64,000 nt of DNA, taken from the NCBI RefSeq assembly GCF_002080045.1, contig NZ_MUIN01000012.1, positions 145,841 through 209,840 of the forward strand, in the 5' to 3' direction. The notes beneath the pieces are model-generated. The model ran no database searches and had not been told where the DNA came from. It worked only from the letters and a program-made list of their open reading frames with translations. Source of the DNA: Pseudomonas sp. Bc-h (lineage in GTDB: Bacteria > Pseudomonadota > Gammaproteobacteria > Pseudomonadales > Pseudomonadaceae). Positions 8,076-14,974 of this stretch are shown here, piece after piece. Every line of letters starts with the position of its first letter. Positions within the stretch are counted from its first letter, which is position 1. Made by a program: the position numbers and the translations under genes.

Positions 8076-9055
8076 CGCTGGGTGTCGACCACTACCCTGC
8101 CGCGTACCCCGCCATCCATCAGCCGCTGCGCGGTTTCGATGACTTCGCTCAGGCCAATTTCATGGGTGATCAGTGCCAGCTTGTCTTGATCCAGATCGGT
8201 TACCAGGCGCGCCCAGGCGTCGATGCGGTCCTGGCGCGGGCGCATCACGCTGTCGATGCCTGCCAGTGTCACGCCGCGCAGAATGAACGGCGCCACCGAT
8301 GCCGGGAAATCCATCCCCTGAGCAAGACCGCAGGCCGCCACGGTCCCCCGATAACGTGTGCTGGCGCAAATGTTGGCCAAGGTGTGGCTGCCCACCGAAT
8401 CAATGGCACCGGCCCAGCGCTCCTTGACCAGCGGACGGCCCGGCTCGGACAGCGTTGCACGATCAATGATCTCGGTCGCGCCCAGTTGCTTGAGGTAACC
8501 GCTCTCCTCCAGCCGCCCCGTTGAGGCGACAACGCGATAGCCCAGCTTCGCCAGAATCGCGATGGAGAAACTGCCGACGCCACCGTTGGCGCCCGTCACC
8601 AGTACTTCGCCCTTGTCCGGTGTCAGGCCATTCTTTTCCAGCGCCATCACCGCCAGCATCGCCGTATAACCGGCAGTCCCGATGGCCATGGCCTGTGATG
8701 CGGTAAACGCGTCGGGCAAAGGGATCAGCCATTTGCCTTCCAGTCTTGCCAACTGCGCCAACCCGCCCCAGTGGCCTTCGCCGACACCCCAACCGTTGAG
8801 CAGCACCTGATCGCCGGGCTTGAAATCCGGGTCGCTGCTGGCTTGCACGGTACCCGCCAGATCCACGCCCGGGACCATCGGGAACTTGCGCACGATCGGC
8901 CCTTTATTGGTGATCGCCAGAGCGTCCTTGTAGTTCAGCGTGCTATGGGACACCCGTACCGTGACATCACCTGCGGGCAGCTGCGCCTCGTCGATAGCCG
9001 TCAGTTGTACGCGATAACCGCTGTCGTCCTTGTCGATCAAAATGCCGTTGAACAT
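8072..9055 (-). CDS. acuI: AcuI/YhdH-type acryloyl-CoA reductase-like MDR
   Basis: The 327-residue protein belongs to the zinc-free MDR quinone-oxidoreductase branch. It has MFNGILIDKDDSGY at the start, the substrate loop STLNYKDALAITNKGPIVRKFPMVPGVDLAGTV, and the NADP-binding loop VTGANGGVGSFSIAILAKLG. AcuI and YhdH reduce acryloyl-CoA to propionyl-CoA with NADPH. The start has a GGAGG ribosome site. A TetR-type operator lies at 9071-9085, between the promoter and the start, matching the one before the neighbouring tetR. No other acrylate or DMSP genes are present, so the substrate may be another reactive enoyl compound. Confidence 0.82.
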   Translation of the reverse strand: MFNGILIDKDDSGYRVQLTAIDEAQLPAGDVTVRVSHSTLNYKDALAITNKGPIVRKFPMVPGVDLAGTVQASSDPDFKPGDQVLLNGWGVGEGHWGGLAQLARLEGKWLIPLPDAFTASQAMAIGTAGYTAMLAVMALEKNGLTPDKGEVLVTGANGGVGSFSIAILAKLGYRVVASTGRLEESGYLKQLGATEIIDRATLSEPGRPLVKERWAGAIDSVGSHTLANICASTRYRGTVAACGLAQGMDFPASVAPFILRGVTLAGIDSVMRPRQDRIDAWARLVTDLDQDKLALITHEIGLSEVIETAQRLMDGGVRGRVVVDTQR

Positions 9056-9070
9056 GCGTCGCCTCCGTTA

Positions 9071-9085
9071 TAGACCGATCGTCTA
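9071..9085. promoter_or_regulatory. TetR-family operator before the acuI-like gene
   Basis: TAGAC-CGATC-GTCTA is a 15-base palindrome 16 bases upstream of the reductase start. The same word with a single changed centre base recurs at 9753-9767 before the regulator gene. This is the usual arrangement of one repressor controlling its own gene and its neighbour. Confidence 0.75.
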
Positions 9086-9102
9086 TAAATAAAGCCGGAA
9101 AA

Positions 9103-9750
9103 TCAACGCGGCAAGCCACGCAGAAATCCGGCGATGAAAGTGTTGAGGGGGGTGTCACTTTGTACCAGGCGGGCGCGCAGAACGGCGCCCTCCCAGCCAA
9201 TCCAGAAATACGCCGCCAGCTCGTTGCAATCGGCGTGACGAGGGAGTTCACCGAACTGTTTGGCGGCCTCGAAGCACGCGCACAAGCGGCGCTGCCAATC
9301 GAGAAAGATGTTTTCCAGCGTGTCACGGAAACCGGCAGGCAAGACACTGACTTCCTGGCCCATGTTGCCCACCAGGCACCCCCGGCGATAGTCGTAACGG
9401 GCCATGCTGGCCTTGGAATGCTGAACGAAACCGGCCAGACGCTCCAGCGGCGACAGCGATTCGTCGAGCAGCCAGCGATCCAGACGCCGAGCGAAATACC
9501 CGGCGTAACTGGCCAGCACCGCGAGCCCGAAGGCTTCCTTGCTGGCGAAATAGTGATAGAACGAGCCCTTGGGCACGCCGACGCGCTTGAGAATACTGTC
9601 GATACCAGTGGCCATGAAGCCTTGCTCGGTCAGTATTTCCACACCACAGCGGATCAACGCTTCGCGGGTGTCGAAGTCATCGGCGCGAGCGATTTTCGGC
9701 GGGCGGCCTGGGCGGCGGGGTTTTACGGTCATGTCGTTCATGGGTTGCAT
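9103..9750 (-). CDS. TetR/AcrR-family repressor
   Basis: The 215-residue regulator has a basic N-terminus (KPRRPGRPPKIAR), the TetR helix-turn-helix (TREALIRCGVEILTEQGFMATGIDSILKRVGVPKGSFYHYFASKEAFGLAVL), and a ligand-binding helical C-terminal domain. It lies directly upstream of the reductase on the same strand, and both promoters carry the same palindrome, so it probably represses both genes. The ATG at 9750 is only two bases from the operator and no ribosome site precedes it, so the message may be leaderless or the true start may be one of the next two ATGs (codons 4 and 7). Confidence 0.88.
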   Translation of the reverse strand: MQPMNDMTVKPRRPGRPPKIARADDFDTREALIRCGVEILTEQGFMATGIDSILKRVGVPKGSFYHYFASKEAFGLAVLASYAGYFARRLDRWLLDESLSPLERLAGFVQHSKASMARYDYRRGCLVGNMGQEVSVLPAGFRDTLENIFLDWQRRLCACFEAAKQFGELPRHADCNELAAYFWIGWEGAVLRARLVQSDTPLNTFIAGFLRGLPR

Positions 9751-9752
9751 AT

Positions 9753-9767
9753 TAGACTGATCGTCTA
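9753..9767. promoter_or_regulatory. TetR-family operator before its own gene
   Basis: TAGAC-TGATC-GTCTA matches the site at 9071-9085 except for the first base of the spacer. It lies in the divergent space between the regulator (start 9750) and the nitronate monooxygenase gene (start 9877), so it could also control the latter. Confidence 0.75.
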
Positions 9768-9876
9768 TTAAATCAACCGCGTCTTTCGAAAAAGCCGAAA
9801 CTGAGCGCTGGAAAACCCGCTGGTCATGCAGCGTTGGTTATTCCCATCGCCTTTCACTGCCCTTGGAGAACTGCCC

Positions 9877-10959
9877 ATGATCGCCTGGCCCGACACTCGA
9901 ATTCTCAAGCTGCTTGGCATTGAAGTGCCCGTTCTGCTGGCGCCCATGGCCGGCGCCGCCGGTTCGGCGCTGGCGATTGCAGTCGGCAAGGCCGGTGGTC
10001 TGCCTTCGCTGCCCTGCGCGATGCTCAGTCATGATCAGATTCGTGAAGAAGTCAGCCTGATCCGCGCTGGCACTCGCGCGCCGCTCAACCTGAACTTCTT
10101 CAGTCACCAGACGCCGGACGCCAACCCCAGCGCAGACAAAGCCTGGAAAGACTTGCTGCAACCCTACTATCAAGAGCTCGGTGCCGACTTTGACGCGCCG
10201 ACTCCGGTCTCCAATCGCGCACCGTTCGATGAAGCCAGTTGCGCATTGGTCGAAGAGCTGAAACCTGAGGTCGTGAGCTTCCATTTCGGCCTGCCGTCGG
10301 ACGAGTTCGTACAGCGCGTGAAGGCCAGCGGCGCCAAGGTCATCTCCAGCGCCACCACGGTCGACGAGGCAATCTGGCTCGAACAACGCGGTTGTGACGC
10401 GATCATCGCCATGGGTTACGAAGCCGGCGGTCATCGCGGCATGTTTCTCAGCGATCAGCTCTACACACAGGTCGGCACCATGGCGCTGGTGCCGCAGATT
10501 GCCGATGCCGTCAGCGTGCCGGTCATCGCAGCGGGCGGTATTGCCGACAGTCGCGGTGTGGCTGCCTCATTCATGCTCGGCGCTTGTGCTGTGCAACTCG
10601 GCACCGCTTATCTGTTCTCGCCGGAAGCCAAGACCACGAAGCTGCACCAGGCGGCATTGCGCAGCGGCAAAGACAGCGAAACAGCCCTGACCAATCTGTT
10701 CACTGGCCGCCCGGCGCGCGGCATCGTCAATCGCATCATGCGTGAGATTGGCCCGATCAGTTCGATAGCGCCGGCCTTCCCCACCGCTGGCGGCGCGCTG
10801 ATGCCGCTGCGCGCCAAGGCCGAACCCCAGGGTAACGAAGGCTTCATGAACCTTTGGGCCGGTCAGGCAGTGGGCATCAAGCATCAGTCACCCGCCGAGG
10901 AATGGACCCGCCAACTGGCGATTCAGACCCTGGAAAAACTGGCAGGCATCAAAAACTGA
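9877..10959 (+). CDS. nitronate monooxygenase (2-nitropropane dioxygenase family)
   Basis: This 360-residue flavoprotein of the TIM-barrel NMO family shows the FMN-site landmarks PVLLAPMAGAAGSALAIAV, GCDAIIAMGYEAGGHRG with the catalytic histidine, PVIAAGGIADSRGVAASFMLGACAVQLGTAY and GRPARGIVNRIMRE. It would oxidise alkyl nitronates such as propionate-3-nitronate. The start at 9877 is preceded by GGAG; an upstream in-frame ATG at 9826 is less likely. The gene is divergent from the tetR gene and may share its operator. Confidence 0.85.
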   Translation: MIAWPDTRILKLLGIEVPVLLAPMAGAAGSALAIAVGKAGGLPSLPCAMLSHDQIREEVSLIRAGTRAPLNLNFFSHQTPDANPSADKAWKDLLQPYYQELGADFDAPTPVSNRAPFDEASCALVEELKPEVVSFHFGLPSDEFVQRVKASGAKVISSATTVDEAIWLEQRGCDAIIAMGYEAGGHRGMFLSDQLYTQVGTMALVPQIADAVSVPVIAAGGIADSRGVAASFMLGACAVQLGTAYLFSPEAKTTKLHQAALRSGKDSETALTNLFTGRPARGIVNRIMREIGPISSIAPAFPTAGGALMPLRAKAEPQGNEGFMNLWAGQAVGIKHQSPAEEWTRQLAIQTLEKLAGIKN

Positions 10960-10999
10960 CCGCCACGTTAACAAAACAGGCTTCCTTGAGGTGATGACT

Positions 11000-11023
11000 C
11001 GCTATATATTCCAGTGCATAGCG
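11000..11023. promoter_or_regulatory. ModE-type molybdate operator
   Basis: CGCTATATA and GCATAGCG form an inverted repeat (CGCTAT at each end) with flanking bases that extend the match on the right to ATAGCGAT. This fits the form of the ModE operator known from E. coli, which is an interrupted CGYTATATA palindrome. It lies about 60 bases before modA, where a molybdate-ModE complex would block transcription. No modE gene is in the window. Confidence 0.65.
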
Positions 11024-11083
11024 ATTGGCCGGTATTCGGCTCACGTAAGTCATCACTTCATAAAAACACCACGGAGCCGTTTC

Positions 11084-11851
11084 ATGCGCGCAACTCCCCT
11101 ACGCGTCACCTTCAAGTCCCTGGCCCTCGCTGTCGCCGCCCTTTCGGCTGGCAGCGCATTCGCCGACGAAGTCCAGGTAGCGGTGGCTGCCAACTTCACC
11201 GCACCGATTCAGGCCATCGCCAAGGATTTCGAAAAGGACACCGGGCACAAGCTGGTCGCCTCTTTCGGCGCAACGGGGCAGTTCTACACTCAGATCAAGA
11301 ACGGCGCGCCATTCGAAGTGTTCCTCGCTGCCGATGACACCACCCCGGCCAAACTCGAGAGCGAGAACGAAATCGTCAAGGGTTCGCGCTTCACCTACGC
11401 CGTTGGCACCCTGGCGTTGTGGTCGGCTAAAGAAGGTTACGTCGACGACAAGGGCCAGGTCCTCAAGGACAACAAATACGAGCACTTGTCCATCGCCAAC
11501 CCTAAAGCGGCGCCCTACGGCCTGGCTGCCACCCAAGTGCTGGCCAAGCTTGGTCTGACCGACGCCACCCAGGCAAAAATCGTCGAGGGCCAGAGCATTG
11601 CCCAGGCCTATCAGTTCGTGCAGACCGGCAACGCGGAACTGGGCTTCGTCGCGCTGTCGCAGGTCTACAAGGATGGCAAGCTGACGGGCGGCTCCGCGTG
11701 GATCGTTCCGGCCAACCTGCATGAGCCGATCAAGCAGGACGCCGTGATCCTCAACAAGGGCAAGGACAACGCCGCCGCGAAAGCGCTGATGGAATACCTC
11801 AAGGGTCCGAAAGCCGCTGCCGTGATCAAATCCTTCGGATACCAGCTGTAA
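11084..11851 (+). CDS. modA: ModA molybdate-binding protein
   Basis: The 255-residue periplasmic binding protein has a signal peptide (residues 1-25, ending SAFA) and the ModA anion-binding motifs VAVAANFTAPIQAIAKDF, FGATGQFYTQIKNGAPFEVFLAADDTTPAKLE and NPKAAPYGLAATQVLAKLG. It delivers molybdate (or tungstate) to the ModBC transporter. The start at 11084 begins the signal peptide; the frame is open further upstream through the operator region but has no ribosome site there. modB follows without a gap. Confidence 0.93.
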   Translation: MRATPLRVTFKSLALAVAALSAGSAFADEVQVAVAANFTAPIQAIAKDFEKDTGHKLVASFGATGQFYTQIKNGAPFEVFLAADDTTPAKLESENEIVKGSRFTYAVGTLALWSAKEGYVDDKGQVLKDNKYEHLSIANPKAAPYGLAATQVLAKLGLTDATQAKIVEGQSIAQAYQFVQTGNAELGFVALSQVYKDGKLTGGSAWIVPANLHEPIKQDAVILNKGKDNAAAKALMEYLKGPKAAAVIKSFGYQL

Positions 11852-12532
11852 ATGCCGCTGGGCAGTGCCGACCTCGCGGCGATCTGGCTGACGCTAAAAC
11901 TGGCATCTTTGACCACGGTGATCCTGCTGATCGTCGGCACCCCCATCGCCTTGTGGTTGGCGCGCACCCGGTCCTGGCTCAAGGGGCCGGTCGGCGCGGT
12001 GGTGGCATTGCCTCTGGTGTTGCCACCGACGGTGATCGGCTTCTATCTATTGCTGTTGATGGGGCCGAATGGGGCACTGGGGCAATTTACCCAGAGCCTA
12101 GGGTTTGGCACCCTGACCTTTAGCTTCACCGGCCTTGTGATCGGCTCGGTGCTGTATTCCATGCCGTTCGTGGTGCAGCCGCTGCAGAACGCATTCGTGG
12201 CGATCGGTCCACGGCCGCTTGAAGTTGCTGCGACGTTGCGCGCCAACCGCTGGGATACCTTCTTCTCTGTGGTGCTGCCGCTGGCGCGCCCGGGGTTCAT
12301 CACTGGCGCCATTCTCGGTTTCGCCCACACCGTCGGCGAGTTCGGGGTGGTGCTGATGATCGGTGGCAATATTCCGCAGAAAACCCGTGTGGTGTCGACC
12401 CAGATCTACAACCACGTCGAATCCATGGAATACGCCCAGGCCCACTGGCTGGCCGGGGCCATGCTGGTGTTCTCGTTCCTGGTTCTGTTGGCGCTCTACT
12501 CCAGCGGCAAGACCAAAGCCACTTGGAGCTGA
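11852..12532 (+). CDS. modB: ModB molybdate ABC transporter permease
   Basis: The 226-residue inner-membrane permease begins on the base after the modA stop codon. It has about five to six helices and the EAA-type loop EVAATLRANRWDTFFSVVLPLARPGFITGAILGFAHTVGEFGVVLMIGG, which is typical of ModB and contacts the ATPase. Zero spacing to modA and seven bases to modC show a single modABC transcript. Confidence 0.93.
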   Translation: MPLGSADLAAIWLTLKLASLTTVILLIVGTPIALWLARTRSWLKGPVGAVVALPLVLPPTVIGFYLLLLMGPNGALGQFTQSLGFGTLTFSFTGLVIGSVLYSMPFVVQPLQNAFVAIGPRPLEVAATLRANRWDTFFSVVLPLARPGFITGAILGFAHTVGEFGVVLMIGGNIPQKTRVVSTQIYNHVESMEYAQAHWLAGAMLVFSFLVLLALYSSGKTKATWS

Positions 12533-12539
12533 CTGACTC

Positions 12540-13628
12540 ATGACCTCTTGCATCGAAGTCCGCCTGAGCCTGGACTTTCCCGACTTTTCCGTGAGCGTCG
12601 ATCTGGCCCTGCCAGGGCGCGGCGTCACGGCGCTGTACGGCCACTCCGGCTCCGGCAAAACCACCTGCCTGCGCTGCATCGCCGGGCTGGAAAAGGCGTC
12701 GGACGCGCTGATCCGCATCAACGGCGACGTCTGGCAGGACAGCGCCCAGGGCATCTTTCTCGCTCCGCACAAACGCTCGCTGGGTTACGTGTTTCAGGAA
12801 GCCAGTCTGTTCCCTCACCTCACTGTCAAAGGTAATCTCGAATTCGGCCTCAAGCGTATTCCGGCCAAAGACCGTCGCGTCAATCTCGCGCAGGCCACCA
12901 CCCTTCTGGGCATCGATCATCTGCTGCAGCGCCAGCCGGACAAGCTCTCAGGCGGCGAACGCCAGCGCGTCGGCATCGCCCGGGCATTGCTGACGAGCCC
13001 TCGCCTGCTACTGCTCGACGAGCCCCTGGCTGCGCTCGACGCTCATCGCAAGGGCGAGATCCTGCCGTATCTGGAGCGCCTGCACGACGAACTCGACATT
13101 CCCATGCTGTATGTCAGCCACTCTCAGGATGAGGTCGCGCGACTGGCCGATCATCTGGTGTTGCTCAGTGACGGCAAGGCGCTGGCGAGCGGCCCTATTG
13201 GCGAAACCCTGGCGCGACTGGATCTGCCGCTGGCAATGGGCGACGACGCGGGCGTGGTCATCGAAGGCAAGGTCAGCGCCTATGACGCGACCTACCACCT
13301 GGTCACCGTACGCCTGCCTCAGAGCGACCTGTCTATCCGCGTGGCCCATTCGCCGCTGGAGTCGGGCAAGCCACTGCGCTTCAAGATTCCGGCCCGAGAC
13401 GTCAGCCTCAACCTGCAACCCGATGAGCACAGCAGCATCCTCAATCGCCTGCCCGTGACGGTAGTGGAAGAAGTGCCTGCCGATAACGTCGCTCATGTCC
13501 TGGTGCGGCTAGATGCCCAAGGGACGCCTCTGCTCGCGCGCATCACCCGTTACTCGCGCGATCAGCTGAATCTGCATCCCGGCCAGCACCTCTGGGCGCA
13601 AATCAAATCGGTGGCGCTGCTCGCTTGA
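12540..13628 (+). CDS. modC: ModC molybdate ABC transporter ATPase
   Basis: The 362-residue ATPase carries Walker A GHSGSGKTT, the Q-loop region VFQEASLFPHLTV, the signature LSGGERQRVGIARALL and Walker B LLLLDEPLAALD. The C-terminal third (about 285-362) is a Mop/TOBE domain (LNRLPVTVVEEVPADNVAHVLVRLDAQGTPLLARITRYS), which binds molybdate and is diagnostic of ModC. It completes the modABC operon. Confidence 0.93.
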   Translation: MTSCIEVRLSLDFPDFSVSVDLALPGRGVTALYGHSGSGKTTCLRCIAGLEKASDALIRINGDVWQDSAQGIFLAPHKRSLGYVFQEASLFPHLTVKGNLEFGLKRIPAKDRRVNLAQATTLLGIDHLLQRQPDKLSGGERQRVGIARALLTSPRLLLLDEPLAALDAHRKGEILPYLERLHDELDIPMLYVSHSQDEVARLADHLVLLSDGKALASGPIGETLARLDLPLAMGDDAGVVIEGKVSAYDATYHLVTVRLPQSDLSIRVAHSPLESGKPLRFKIPARDVSLNLQPDEHSSILNRLPVTVVEEVPADNVAHVLVRLDAQGTPLLARITRYSRDQLNLHPGQHLWAQIKSVALLA

Positions 13629-13714
13629 GCCTGATCTGAAGTGCTCGGCAAATAGTCGGCACGACTGCGGCGAGGCAAGGTCAATGCAAAGACCAGCTCT
13701 CAGGATTGTTGCTC

Positions 13715-14773
13715 ATGCCGGACACCACCCTCATTGAAGACTTGCCCAAGGACCTGCATTACGTCGATGACAGCCAGCCCGGCTTCACGCGCAAGATCCT
13801 GCGCGGCAAGTTCGCCTATTTCGACACTCACGGCGAGCGCATTCGGGATGAAGCCGAGATCAAGCGCATCAACGCCCTGGTGATCCCTCCGGCCTATGCC
13901 GATGTGTGGATCTGCGCCGACCCCAAGGGCCATCTGCAAGCCACGGGCCGTGACGCCCGCGGCCGCAAGCAATATCGCTATCATCCGCGCTGGCGCGAGA
14001 TTCGCGACGAAAACAAATACTCGCGCATGATCGCGTTTGGCCAGGCGCTGCCCAAGGTGCGAAAACAGCTGGAGGCACAACTCGCCGTGCCCGGCATGGG
14101 CCGCGAGAAGGTCATGGCGGCGGTAGTGTCATTGCTCGATCAGACGCTGATTCGCATCGGCAACAGTCAGTACGCCCGGGACAACCGCTCCTACGGCCTG
14201 ACCACCTTGCGCAGCAAACACGTCGATGTTCATGGCAGCAAGATTCTTTTTCAGTTTCGCGGCAAGAGCGGCGTGGAGCATCAAGTCAGCGTCACTGATC
14301 GGCGCCTGGCGAACATCCTCAAACGCTGCATGGATCTTCCGGGTCAGAACCTGTTCCAGTATCTGGACGATGATGGCCAGCGTCACACCGTGAGCTCCTC
14401 GGACATCAACCACTATCTGCGTGATTTGACTGGCGCCGACTTCACCGCCAAGGACTATCGCACCTGGGCAGGCAGCGCGATGGCGCTGGCAGCATTGCGC
14501 AAGCTGGACTGGGAACCTGAAGCCGACGCAAAGAAACACATCGTCGCCATGGTCAAGGAAGTCGCACGTCTGCTAGGCAACACCCCGGCGGTGTGCCGCA
14601 AATGCTACATCCACCCGGCTGTTCTGGAAGCCTTTGTCATCGGCGAATTGGCCAAGCTGCCTCGCTCGCGACAACGCAAGGGCCTGCGCCTGGAAGAAGC
14701 CGCACTCGCGGGTTTTCTGCAGGGCTTGCAGGCTGCCGAAGCCATACGCGAAACCACTGGAGAAAAACCATGA
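13715..14773 (+). CDS. DNA topoisomerase IB (poxvirus-type)
   Basis: The 352-residue enzyme is a bacterial type IB topoisomerase. The N-terminal domain has RKILRGKFAYFDTHGERIRDEAEIKRINALVIPPAYADVWIC. The catalytic domain has the arginine-lysine core (YGLTTLRSKHVDVHG, FQFRGKSGVEH), TAKDYRTWAGSAMAL, and the nucleophile tyrosine in CRKCYIHPAV. It relaxes supercoils through a 3'-phosphotyrosyl bond. The ATG at 13715 is used; TTG codons just upstream are alternatives. Its stop overlaps the start of the next small gene (ATGA). Confidence 0.9.
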   Translation: MPDTTLIEDLPKDLHYVDDSQPGFTRKILRGKFAYFDTHGERIRDEAEIKRINALVIPPAYADVWICADPKGHLQATGRDARGRKQYRYHPRWREIRDENKYSRMIAFGQALPKVRKQLEAQLAVPGMGREKVMAAVVSLLDQTLIRIGNSQYARDNRSYGLTTLRSKHVDVHGSKILFQFRGKSGVEHQVSVTDRRLANILKRCMDLPGQNLFQYLDDDGQRHTVSSSDINHYLRDLTGADFTAKDYRTWAGSAMALAALRKLDWEPEADAKKHIVAMVKEVARLLGNTPAVCRKCYIHPAVLEAFVIGELAKLPRSRQRKGLRLEEAALAGFLQGLQAAEAIRETTGEKP

Positions 14774-14937
14774 CCCACGCCCATATCCCTGGCGAAAAGA
14801 TCAACGACCCGGACGCCAAACCCGCCGACGTCGCCGATGATCGCGAGCGCAACGAGGAAGCCCGCGAGGAACAGCCCTTGACCGGGGGCGAACACGACGA
14901 CGCCGGGCATACCCCGAAAGTCCCCGACGCCGGGTAA
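14770..14937 (+). CDS. small acidic hypothetical protein
   Basis: A 55-residue, highly charged protein (MTHAHIPGEKINDPDAKPADVADDRERNEEAREEQPLTG...) with no hydrophobic segment; it is probably disordered. Its ATG overlaps the topoisomerase stop by four bases, so it is translationally coupled to that gene. The uvrA-like gene follows after 37 bases. It has no recognised domain. Coupling and length suggest a real gene, perhaps a stress-type small protein. Confidence 0.6.
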   Translation: MTHAHIPGEKINDPDAKPADVADDRERNEEAREEQPLTGGEHDDAGHTPKVPDAG

Positions 14938-14974
14938 GCTCTCCTCTCAGCCACTTTTGACCCTGGGCCCTGAC

